Positions 52,395 through 60,460 of a stretch of 64,000 nt of DNA are shown here, one piece after another. The stretch is from contig NZ_QWGE01000003.1 in assembly GCF_003576375.1 (NCBI RefSeq), positions 62,001 to 126,000 on the forward strand, read 5' to 3'. Every line of letters starts with the position of its first letter. Position 1 is the first letter of the stretch. This DNA is from Pontibacter oryzae. Lineage in GTDB: Bacteria > Bacteroidota > Bacteroidia > Cytophagales > Hymenobacteraceae. Below the pieces are notes generated by a model that was given only the letters and a program-made list of their open reading frames with translations, made no database searches and had not been told where the DNA came from. The position numbers and the translations under genes were made by a program.

Positions 52395-53030
52395 ATGAGC
52401 AGAAGCAAACATAAGAAGCTATACTATGTTCCGGGGCTAATTAGTTTGGTCCTGTTGCCTCTGCTGTTGGTTTATATTGGCGAAGAGGTATTAGACAGGT
52501 TCAATAAAAACGTACTATACCTTAATGTAACTAACGAGGCCATAAGGGAAGAATTGGGCTGGCCTATTCCCGAGCGTGCATACACAGAACTAGCATTCAC
52601 TGGAGACAGCACACACGATAGCAATACATCTAAGTACATCAAGAGCAAAACTAGGGGGTATATCGCCAGCAATGACACGTTAAATGGTTTACATATACTT
52701 TTTGACTCCAAAGCTAAATATGCTTCTCTAGTAGAAGTCTTAAATTACAATAGCTATGACAATGGAATAGTAGCCGGTTTTACTGAGAGTGGGATTTGGA
52801 TGTTTTATAGACCACCTTATGATGGGCCATACTTGATTTGCGGAACTTCTACCATTGGTGATCCCGAACCATTTAATTTGATTGACTTCATAAAAGATAC
52901 TACAGTAAAATATTTGCCAACTATAACTAAGCTCTGGCCTTCTCTTCTTTTACTGGCAATACTTACAGCAGTAAGCCTTAACAGAACATTAAGGCTTATA
53001 CATAAACCATCACCTAATATACTTCCGTAA
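52395..53030 (+). CDS. Orphan membrane protein, AT-rich
   Basis: This 211-residue protein of unknown function has a membrane helix at about 12-32, an extracytoplasmic domain of about 130 residues, and a second hydrophobic helix at about 178-197. It begins 10 bases after selD yet is clearly more AT-rich than its neighbours, which suggests a later insertion into the selenium operon. I recognise no family. A hitchhiking accessory gene is as likely as a selenium role. Confidence 0.68.
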   Translation: MSRSKHKKLYYVPGLISLVLLPLLLVYIGEEVLDRFNKNVLYLNVTNEAIREELGWPIPERAYTELAFTGDSTHDSNTSKYIKSKTRGYIASNDTLNGLHILFDSKAKYASLVEVLNYNSYDNGIVAGFTESGIWMFYRPPYDGPYLICGTSTIGDPEPFNLIDFIKDTTVKYLPTITKLWPSLLLLAILTAVSLNRTLRLIHKPSPNILP

Positions 53031-53061
53031 GCAAATAACTGATAATTGATCCCTGATAAAT

Positions 53062-53832
53062 ATGAAACTACACTATAAGGAAATGGGCCATGGCCAGCCG
53101 CTGCTGATTCTGCACGGATTGTTCGGCACATTAGATAACTGGGCAACGCTGGCCAAGCGATTGGCAGAGCATTACAACGTATTCTTAGTAGACCTGCGCA
53201 ACCATGGCCGCTCTCCGCATAACGAGGAGCACAACTACGACGCCATGGCTGACGATGTCCTGCGCCTGGTGGATGAACTGAACATCCCAACGCCTGCTAT
53301 CATGGGTCACTCGATGGGCGGCAAAGTAGCCATGAAGTATGCCCTGAAATACCCAACCCGGCTCACCCGCCTGATAGTGGTAGACATTGCGCCTAAAGCC
53401 TACCCGCCGCATCACGACGAGATTATTGAGGCGCTGCAATCAGTAGACCTGAGCCAGGCAACTAGCCGTGGTGAGATAGATGCGCAGCTGGCCAAAAGTA
53501 TAAGTGAAGAAGATGTGCGCCTCTTCCTGATGAAAAACCTCTACCGCAAAGAGGATAACACCTTCGGCTGGCGCATGAACCTCGATGCATTAGAAAAAAA
53601 CTATGAGCATATCGCCGCTGCCATTACAGCCGATGTACCGTTTAAAAAACACGCACTGTTTATAAAAGGCGGCCGGTCTGGCTATATCAAACAAGAGGAT
53701 ATCTATAGCAACATTGAGCACCTGTTTACTTTGGTTGAGGTAGAAACCATATCTGAGGCCGGCCACTGGGTACACGCCCAAGCCCCCGACGAGGTATACG
53801 ACCTAGTTACCACTTTCCTGAGCGCCGACTAG
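53062..53832 (+). CDS. Alpha/beta-hydrolase, YbfF-type esterase
   Basis: This 256-residue protein has LLILHGLFGTLDNWATLAKRLAEHYNV and VDLRNHGRSPH, the pattern of YbfF (acyl-CoA esterase). The nucleophile elbow is GHSMGGKVAMK (Ser about 84), and the catalytic His is in EAGHWVHAQAPDEV. It is likely a cytoplasmic esterase for short acyl-CoA or esters. It is 31 bases after the orphan membrane protein and may end that transcript. Confidence 0.88.
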   Translation: MKLHYKEMGHGQPLLILHGLFGTLDNWATLAKRLAEHYNVFLVDLRNHGRSPHNEEHNYDAMADDVLRLVDELNIPTPAIMGHSMGGKVAMKYALKYPTRLTRLIVVDIAPKAYPPHHDEIIEALQSVDLSQATSRGEIDAQLAKSISEEDVRLFLMKNLYRKEDNTFGWRMNLDALEKNYEHIAAAITADVPFKKHALFIKGGRSGYIKQEDIYSNIEHLFTLVEVETISEAGHWVHAQAPDEVYDLVTTFLSAD

Positions 53833-53837
53833 CATTT

Positions 53838-53958
53838 GGATTTACTGGATTAGAAGATGAACTGGAGCTTAATCATAAGTATGAAATCTACTTCAGAATA
53901 TTAACTCGGATTTATACTTCAAATGATCATTCTGTCCATTCTTACATCCTGCAAATCC
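53838..53958. repeat. Imperfect inverted repeat downstream of esterase gene
   Basis: GGATTTACTGGATTAGAAGAT (from 53838) and TTACATCCTGCAAATCC (to 53958) form an imperfect inverted pair about 120 bases across. GGATTTxxxGGATT-type words recur in Bacteroidota intergenic repeats. No ORF lies between them. Low certainty. Confidence 0.35.
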
Positions 53959-53972
53959 TGATTCTGACATTG

Positions 53973-54005
53973 AACTGCCACCGCTAGAAGCTGTGGCAGT
54001 TTTGT
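53973..54005 (+). terminator. Terminator after esterase gene
   Basis: AACTGCCAC (53973-53981) pairs perfectly with GTGGCAGTT (53993-54001), followed by a short T-rich run. Confidence 0.75.
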
Positions 54006-54008
54006 TTA

Positions 54009-54016
54009 TACTTTTG
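54009..54016 (+). promoter_or_regulatory. Upstream -7 box for the methyltransferase gene
   Basis: TACTTTTG (TAnnTTTG) 56 bases before the ATG at 54073. It gives an alternative promoter with a conventional leader. Confidence 0.4.
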
Positions 54017-54060
54017 CAGGCCTTCGCAGTTTATCACTTAAGCAATCCAGCAATTACTTT

Positions 54061-54068
54061 TACCTTTG
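54061..54068 (+). promoter_or_regulatory. -7 box four bases before the methyltransferase start
   Basis: TACCTTTG, four bases, then ATG: the same spacing as at mazG (27776). A transcript from here would be leaderless. Confidence 0.45.
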
Positions 54069-54072
54069 CGTT

Positions 54073-54789
54073 ATGAAGAACACCGGCACTTTATATTTAA
54101 TACCGACTATACTAGCTGATAACACACAGGATGAAGTGATATCTCCTCAGGTGAAGGAAACCGTACAGCACCTGACATACTTTATTGTAGAAAACCTGCG
54201 TACGGCTCGCCGCTATGTAAAAAGCATTTGTCCGGAGCTTGTAATTGATCAACTCACCTTTGTGCAGATTGATAAGGATGCTACACCTGCACAGGTTCAG
54301 GCCTCCTTAAACCCGACCTTAGAGCAAGGGAAAGATGCCGGAATAATCTCGGAAGCCGGCTGCCCCGGCGTAGCCGACCCAGGTGCTGAGGTTGTAAAGT
54401 ATGCCCACCAGAAAAGCATAAAAGTGGTGCCATTTGCAGGCCCTTCGGCGATACTTCTCAGTCTAATGGCCAGCGGCTTCAGTGGCCAGCAGTTCTGCTT
54501 TCATGGGTACCTGCCCATTGAGAAACGTGACAGGCTACAGGCTCTGCGTCAACTCGAGAAGGAAATGCAGCAGCGCAACCAGACACAGATCTTCATGGAA
54601 ACGCCTTACCGCAACAACAAGCTGCTCGAAGACCTGCTCTCTACCCTGCATCCGGAAACAAAACTGTGCATCGCTGCCAACATCACCTCGCCAGAGCATG
54701 AATTCATCCAAACCAAAAGTATAAACCAATGGCGCGGCAAGCTGCCCGATATACATAAGCAACCTGCCGTGTTCTTGATCTACAAGTAA
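54073..54789 (+). CDS. RsmI-like SAM-dependent methyltransferase
   Basis: This 238-residue protein of the tetrapyrrole-methylase fold is most like RsmI, which 2'-O-methylates C1402 of 16S rRNA. GTLYLIPTILADN opens the chain; ISEAGCPGVADPGAEVVKYA and VVPFAGPSAILLSLMASGF are the SAM-binding loops. It is shorter than standard RsmI (about 280) and the first loop is diverged, so this may be the Bacteroidota paralogue rather than RsmI proper. A strong terminator follows. Confidence 0.82.
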   Translation: MKNTGTLYLIPTILADNTQDEVISPQVKETVQHLTYFIVENLRTARRYVKSICPELVIDQLTFVQIDKDATPAQVQASLNPTLEQGKDAGIISEAGCPGVADPGAEVVKYAHQKSIKVVPFAGPSAILLSLMASGFSGQQFCFHGYLPIEKRDRLQALRQLEKEMQQRNQTQIFMETPYRNNKLLEDLLSTLHPETKLCIAANITSPEHEFIQTKSINQWRGKLPDIHKQPAVFLIYK

Positions 54790-54812
54790 AGACACAGAAC
54801 CTTTATATGCAC

Positions 54813-54850
54813 AAAGGCCCGGGCTAAAGTATAGCTTGGGCCTTTTTTGT
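54813..54850 (+). terminator. Terminator of the RsmI-like gene
   Basis: AAAGGCCCGGGCT (54813-54825) pairs with AGCTTGGGCCTTT (54833-54845), with one mismatch, and six T complete the run. Confidence 0.85.
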
Positions 54851-54861
54851 TGCTAAATAAG

Positions 54862-54889
54862 AAAAGGCTCCCGGAAGCCGGGAGCCTTT
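54862..54889 (-). terminator. Terminator of the susC-susD unit
   Basis: AAAGGCTCCCGG (54863-54874) pairs perfectly with CCGGGAGCCTTT (54878-54889). On the minus strand a T-rich tail follows. Confidence 0.8.
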
Positions 54890-54958
54890 GTCCAATGAAG
54901 AAGACTACTACCTAGTTTTCTTATCTATCTACTTTATTTAATCAATCTCTACATTATG

Positions 54959-56482
54959 TTATTTCACGTCCCACCAGGCTTTTACGCCTTTGCTATTTCC
55001 ACCAATGGCTTGAACAGCTTTTTTATAATTCTCACCGTTCAAGGATGCTTCAACTAATGGGTAAGTCATTCTAAATGGAACAGTATCTACCTCAGGGTCA
55101 AGTGACCCCTCAGCTGGAAGGGCAAAAATTTCTTCTCCAGTATATGGGTCTTCAAAGTCTAAACGCAGTCTTTCCAGCCATCCTTGTATTCCTTGTCCAT
55201 ACATGGCAATCCACTTCTGAGAGCCTATTGCATCTAATGCCGTTTCAAGGTTAGTTGCCACATAAGGCACATTAGCTAGATATTGAACATATGCATCGTT
55301 GCTTAGACCTGCATTGTCAAAAGATGCTTTAATCCCTTTCGCATAGTGTTCTTGAGCAGTACCTGAAACACTTACCCCAAGATTTCTTGCAGCAATTTCA
55401 GCTAACATGAACTCAACCTCAGCATAATTAAGAATTACTGTAGGAGAAGTGGCGCCTATTAAGTAATCACTTGGAAGGCTCACAACTTTCGTGTTTCCAT
55501 TTGAGTTACCTTCGCCAGCATCTAAGCCATAGGTCTCACCCACATACTGCAATTTGCCATTAGCATCTAAGATAGGCGTGCCATTATTATTTAATGGATC
55601 AGCATATACTGCTAAACGCGGATCATTGTACTTTTTCAGATAATCTACAAAAGGTGCTGAAACTGAAAAGTCTATACGCGTCTTGAATGCTTGGTTTAGT
55701 GGGTTATTATTTGGGGCACCATCAATCCAACGGAACTCTGCACTCTCAGAGTTACTCATGATGATGCCTCCGTTTGCAGGGTTTAATGACTTGCTTATTG
55801 CTGTCACTGCTGCTGACTCGTTTGCATCAATCATGCGCAATGCGATACGCAATCGCAGTGAGTTTGCGAATTTTTTCCACTTCGAAACATCACCTCCATA
55901 AATAATATCTCCAGAAGTGAAACTAGGCTTTGACTCATCTAAAGCTGCAATCTGCTCTTCTAATGTAGATAATAATCCTGCATATATTTCAGGTCCTGAG
56001 TTATACACTGGAGAAGCAATATCATTATTCAATGCTTCAGCATATGGTATCGAGCCACCGTAGATATCAGACAAATAATGGTAAGTCAAAACCTTAAATA
56101 TCTCAGCGATTGCTATACGGTTCTCATATCCAGGAAGCTTTTTATCAGCATCAATTTTCTGAGCTTCAACTAACTCTCTTAATACGTCCTGGTAGAACTG
56201 GTTCCACATTGCATTATTTGTTCCTTCCCGTATTAAATAACGGCTTTCATCAGTATAATACGTTGAAGACCAGTATTGAGAATAATACATACCCATCCGG
56301 CCATTATTCCATTCATCTCCTATGTTATCAGCAAAGTTATACTGAGCTGTTGTCATAAGTTGTGCTGATGTAGCATCACTTGGCTGATTAGGATTGATGT
56401 TCATTTCTTCAAAGCCATCCGTACAAGACGACATGAGAGAAATACATGCTGCTCCTAATAATAATTTATTATATAACTTCAT
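54959..56482 (-). CDS. SusD/RagB-type nutrient-binding lipoprotein
   Basis: This 507-residue surface lipoprotein caps the SusC channel and binds the transported ligand. It has a signal peptide and lipid Cys20 (SLMSSCTDGFEEMNINPN). The SusD-like helical core of TPR type is visible (NFADNIGDEWNNGRMGMYYSQYW, IAEIFKVLTYHYLSDIYGGSIPYAEAL). It is 28 bases after susC. No glycoside hydrolase, peptidase or anti-sigma gene is close, so the substrate cannot be inferred. Confidence 0.92.
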   Translation of the reverse strand: MKLYNKLLLGAACISLMSSCTDGFEEMNINPNQPSDATSAQLMTTAQYNFADNIGDEWNNGRMGMYYSQYWSSTYYTDESRYLIREGTNNAMWNQFYQDVLRELVEAQKIDADKKLPGYENRIAIAEIFKVLTYHYLSDIYGGSIPYAEALNNDIASPVYNSGPEIYAGLLSTLEEQIAALDESKPSFTSGDIIYGGDVSKWKKFANSLRLRIALRMIDANESAAVTAISKSLNPANGGIIMSNSESAEFRWIDGAPNNNPLNQAFKTRIDFSVSAPFVDYLKKYNDPRLAVYADPLNNNGTPILDANGKLQYVGETYGLDAGEGNSNGNTKVVSLPSDYLIGATSPTVILNYAEVEFMLAEIAARNLGVSVSGTAQEHYAKGIKASFDNAGLSNDAYVQYLANVPYVATNLETALDAIGSQKWIAMYGQGIQGWLERLRLDFEDPYTGEEIFALPAEGSLDPEVDTVPFRMTYPLVEASLNGENYKKAVQAIGGNSKGVKAWWDVK

Positions 56483-56510
56483 GTTAGTTCTAATTTAAAT
56501 TCTGAATTGA

Positions 56511-59500
56511 TTACAGTCCTAAAGTTAATGTAAAACCGTAAGAGCGAACTGAAGGTAGAGCACCTCCTTCAATACCCTGAATATTAGTAATTGAATTAGT
56601 GATGTTGGAAGGGTCAACGTGCTCAGAGTTTGAGCTTATCAACCATAAGTTTCTACCGACAAATGCCAGTTTCACATTATTAAAAGGTGTTTTACTAACC
56701 AATGAACTAGGAAGAGAATAGCCTAACGTTACCTCTCTTAAGTATAGGTAGCTTGCATCTACAACATCAGCAGCATTCAATCTGTATCCTCCATTGTAGT
56801 AGAAGTAATCACCCGCTGAAATCGCTTTAGTGTTTTGTGAGCCATCAGCTAAGACACCGTCAGTTACAATTCCGTCTTCACGGATAGTGCCAGCCGCCGT
56901 TCCTTCCAAGATACCTGAGTAGTTACCCCACATCTGTGTAGTTGAGAAGAAGTCTCCACCTTTCTGGAAATCTACAAGAGCAGACATAGAAACGCCTTTG
57001 TATCTGAATGTGTTTGTAACACCACCTGTAAAGTCTGGAAGAATAGATCCTATTACTTTTTGCTCTGATGTACGAGCATAATAGCCTCCAGCTGTAACTA
57101 CTTTGTTACCGTTATCATCATATACATAATCGTAACCAATTATCGACCCAAAGGACTCTCCTTCACGTGCTTCAAGGCGCACTGCAAATGGGGCATTTGC
57201 AAGAATTATAGTTTTCTGCTCATCAGTCAGCTCAACAATTTTATTCTTGTTCTTAGCCCAGTTCACATTAACATCCCATGAGAAGTCATTGGTTTTTACC
57301 GGTGTACCATATAAGTTCAATTCAACACCTTTATTTTCAACCAATCCGGCGTTCACATACTTATATGTATGACCTGTTGCTGCAGAGCGGCTTATTGGCA
57401 GAATTTGGTTCTCCGTCTGTCTGTTATAGTATGAGAAGTTGAAGCCTAGCCTGTCATCGAAAACTCTAAACTCAGTACCTAACTCATACTCTGTTGTAAT
57501 CTCTGGTTTTAAGTCAATATTAGGCAGGGTATTAGGCACAGACACTCTTGAGTCGGAGCCGAAAGGCTGATGCAGGTTATAAGACAGTAAAGTATTATAC
57601 GGATCAGTATCATTACCAACCTTTGCTACTGCAGCTCTTACTTTGGCCATATTTAACCAAGAAGCATCTATTAAGTCTGTGAACACGTAAGAAGCAGACA
57701 CAGAAGGGTAGAAGTATGAGTTCTCACCAGTAGGTAGGGTTGAAGACCAATCATTTCTAGCTCCAAGATCTAAGAAAAGAACATCATTATACCCTAAAGA
57801 TGCACTAGCAAAAATTGAGTTGATCTGCTTCTCAGACTTATAATCATCAATAGATGGTCGACCTACCGAAGCCTCGAGGTTATATACCGCAGAGCTTAGG
57901 CCGTCAACTGTGGCGCCGTATAAATTACCACGGGTACGTGTCATTCTGTTTGCACCTACAAAAGCATTTAGAGAGAAGTTATCACTCAGGTCTTTATTGA
58001 AGTTAACAATACCCTGGATGTTGTTCTCCATAAAATTGATCTTGTATAAGCTATAGCCAGGTATATCCTGTGAGCCAATTGCTGTGCGCTCTTCTTGTAT
58101 TTCCGAATATGTATCTGTGGAAACACGCAATTCACTGCTTAAGTAATCTGTGAATCTGTAGTTAGCAGTCATATTACCAAAGATACGATCTCTACTATCA
58201 TTTTGATAGTTCATGTATCTAGTCCAGTAAGGGTTATCTGTATACTTTGGCGTTGGGTTATCCCAAGCAGTACGGTTCCAAGTAAGCTGTGTCCCATCCT
58301 CAAGCATATAGTTCTTAGCACGGTCCATATCTAGTTGGCGTTGTCCCCACTGCGTAAACTGTTGCATTACGTTTTTACCGTCGTAACCAGTACCTGGACG
58401 GCCTACAGCATCATGTGTCACGTAGTTTGCACTAGCAGACACATTTAATTTATCAGTCAGCTTGTAGCTACCATTAAAACCAATATTATGACGCTTGAGA
58501 TCAGAATTTGGCAAAATGAAATCTTGGTCAAGGTTTGAATATGATAATCTGAATGATCCATTATCATTCGCGCCTTCAAATGCTACCGAGTTCGTTAAAG
58601 TAGTACCAGTCTCGAAGAAATCACGAATATTATCTGGCTGAGCCTCCCATTTTGCTAACTCTCCAAAGTTTGGATTGTTCTTATCTGCATCCCAGCTCCA
58701 GTAAGGGCGATATAACTGTCCTTCAAATTTCGGACCCCATGATTCATCTGTCGCGTAGTCTGGCACATAGTCATAGCTACCTTTTCCGTCTCCATCATCA
58801 TATGCCCCTTGTCTTCCCTCTGGAAAGGCTTCAGGGTTTTCGTTGTAGTAAAGCTTAGTGAAACCATAGCCACCACCATACTTATTTTGGTACTTAGGCA
58901 AGACAGATACTTTATCTAAGGTCAGACCTAAAGTATAAGTTACACCAATGCCATTCTTCTTAGTACCTTTTTTCGTAGTGATTACAATAACACCGTTAGC
59001 TCCACGGCTACCGTACAACGCTGTTGCAGCGGCACCTTTAAGCACTGTCACTTCGGATATATCATTAGGGTTGATATCTTGTATAGCGCTACCATAATCG
59101 TAGCCTCCCCCACCACGCTGTTGGTCAGTAGAGTTTGTGTTAGAGTTTTCAATTGGAACGCCGTCAACAACAAAGAGGGCATTGTTGTTACCGAAGATAG
59201 AGCTAACTCCACGCATCGTAACTCGTGCTGATCCACCCATAGCACCGGAGTTGTTGCCAACTTGAACACCAGCTACACGACCAGATAATGAATTTACTAC
59301 GTTTGTTTCGCGCACTTGACTAAGCTCATCTCCACCAACTTTTTGTGCAGAATAACCTATTGATTTTTCTTCGCGCTGAATACCTAGGGCTGTAACAACT
59401 ACCTCGTTAAGTTGCTGTGAGTTGATAGGTAATGCAACATTAACACTGTTACCTGTAATTTGCTTTTCTACAGTTTGATACCCTATAAAACTAAACACTA

Positions 59501-59714
59501 ATGTCGCAGCATTTTCAGGGGCATTAATAGAATAGCTACCGTCAGCACCCGTAGCAGTACCAACAGTAGTACCTTTTACTAGTACCGTCACACCTGGCAA
59601 TGGCTGACTTGTGGAAGCATCCGTCACCTTACCGGTGATGGTCCTTACCTGTGCCATTGCCTGTTGCAGCAAAGCACTAACCAGTAAGAAGCTTAACAAT
59701 AGAATTTTCTTCAT
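56511..59714 (-). CDS. SusC/RagA TonB-dependent outer-membrane channel
   Basis: This protein has 1067 residues from ATG 59714; a longer frame from 59759 adds 15 residues with no signal character. Order: signal peptide (1-22, MAQ), carboxypeptidase-regulatory-like domain with ITGKVTDASTSQPLPGVTV (about 25-100), plug domain with GVQVGNNSGAMGGSARVTMRG and GSRGANGVIVITTKKG, then a 22-strand barrel to the terminal GFTLTLGL. It imports oligomers powered by the TonB system. The gene at 59964 repeats its start region. Confidence 0.94.
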   Translation of the reverse strand: MKKILLLSFLLVSALLQQAMAQVRTITGKVTDASTSQPLPGVTVLVKGTTVGTATGADGSYSINAPENAATLVFSFIGYQTVEKQITGNSVNVALPINSQQLNEVVVTALGIQREEKSIGYSAQKVGGDELSQVRETNVVNSLSGRVAGVQVGNNSGAMGGSARVTMRGVSSIFGNNNALFVVDGVPIENSNTNSTDQQRGGGGYDYGSAIQDINPNDISEVTVLKGAAATALYGSRGANGVIVITTKKGTKKNGIGVTYTLGLTLDKVSVLPKYQNKYGGGYGFTKLYYNENPEAFPEGRQGAYDDGDGKGSYDYVPDYATDESWGPKFEGQLYRPYWSWDADKNNPNFGELAKWEAQPDNIRDFFETGTTLTNSVAFEGANDNGSFRLSYSNLDQDFILPNSDLKRHNIGFNGSYKLTDKLNVSASANYVTHDAVGRPGTGYDGKNVMQQFTQWGQRQLDMDRAKNYMLEDGTQLTWNRTAWDNPTPKYTDNPYWTRYMNYQNDSRDRIFGNMTANYRFTDYLSSELRVSTDTYSEIQEERTAIGSQDIPGYSLYKINFMENNIQGIVNFNKDLSDNFSLNAFVGANRMTRTRGNLYGATVDGLSSAVYNLEASVGRPSIDDYKSEKQINSIFASASLGYNDVLFLDLGARNDWSSTLPTGENSYFYPSVSASYVFTDLIDASWLNMAKVRAAVAKVGNDTDPYNTLLSYNLHQPFGSDSRVSVPNTLPNIDLKPEITTEYELGTEFRVFDDRLGFNFSYYNRQTENQILPISRSAATGHTYKYVNAGLVENKGVELNLYGTPVKTNDFSWDVNVNWAKNKNKIVELTDEQKTIILANAPFAVRLEAREGESFGSIIGYDYVYDDNGNKVVTAGGYYARTSEQKVIGSILPDFTGGVTNTFRYKGVSMSALVDFQKGGDFFSTTQMWGNYSGILEGTAAGTIREDGIVTDGVLADGSQNTKAISAGDYFYYNGGYRLNAADVVDASYLYLREVTLGYSLPSSLVSKTPFNNVKLAFVGRNLWLISSNSEHVDPSNITNSITNIQGIEGGALPSVRSYGFTLTLGL

Positions 59715-59963
59715 TGTAATTTGTTTAAAGTGAGAGTTAAAGTTATTGTCTGATTGCAAGATTATAAGGGATTAACACCTTAAGTGGAGATTCATCGTAA
59801 ACAGTTTACTTAAACAACAGAACACAAAAGACACAATAATCCTATTCTACTAGTTTGGCATTCATATGCAGCTAGCAGTTATTCTGATGTTAAAACAAAA
59901 GATATGTAAAGCTAAGTATACAGGTACTTTAAAATCAGCAACAATAAACTTAGCTATAACACT

Positions 59964-60059
59964 CTAATAATTAACAGATTGCATTGTCTTGATAATAGGA
60001 GGAGGAGGTTGAAAGCAGTGCTCCAAAAGCACTTTAGCAAGGAGTAAATCTTTCTTCAT
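59964..60059 (-). pseudogene. Truncated duplicate of a susC 5' end
   Basis: This 31-codon frame begins MKKDLLLAKVLLEHCF, parallel to the susC signal peptide MKKILLLSFLLVSALL. The upstream bases also match: the segment at 60062-60082 is nearly the same as 59716-59736 (TTTGTTTAA-GTGAGA shared), 17 of 19 positions in the aligned core. After the first 16 codons the frame turns into PPPPIIKTMQ and stops. It looks like the remnant of a second susC copy or a duplicated leader, although a real small peptide cannot be excluded. Confidence 0.55.
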
Positions 60060-60390
60060 AAGTTATTTGTTTAAGGTGAGATAATTCAAGTATATTAAAA
60101 TCGTATCATATTTACAAAATATTAATCACAATTTTCTGCTTTACCTCTACTTTAGCATCTTACCAAATATAGTTAAAACACTAATTTTCAACACATTAAT
60201 AATTATCTCTATGTTGTTGAAGAAAACCGAAATTTTGGCAATGATTTTTAAGTCCTATTCTACTTTATATTACAGAAACCCATCACCCTATACGAGAACA
60301 TACAAACAAATAGTTTTATTTATTTGTACAAAAAATACAATTTAAAGCTACAAGTCTATTGATTCTATTAGTGCTGATATATGATGAATA

Positions 60391-60437
60391 TAGTAACAAA
60401 CAAGGGAGTCCTTTTGGGACTCCCTTGTTTGTTACTA
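60391..60437 (-). terminator. feoB terminator, 21-bp perfect stem
   Basis: Bases 60391-60411 are exactly complementary to 60417-60437 around a 5-base TTTTG loop. It lies 23 bases past the feoB stop. Read in either direction it could stop transcription. Confidence 0.88.
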
Positions 60438-60460
60438 CTCCTAAATATAAAGCTTAGCTT

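Larger units (their letters stand above)
59715..60460. other. AT-rich region upstream of susC, before feoB
   Basis: These 746 bases are strongly AT-rich. They hold the susC leader, a 31-codon relic of a second susC start (59964-60059), a long stretch (60083-60390) in which I see no gene or repeat, and the feoB terminator at 60391-60437. There is no ECF sigma/anti-sigma pair, which often precedes SusC genes. Confidence 0.6.
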
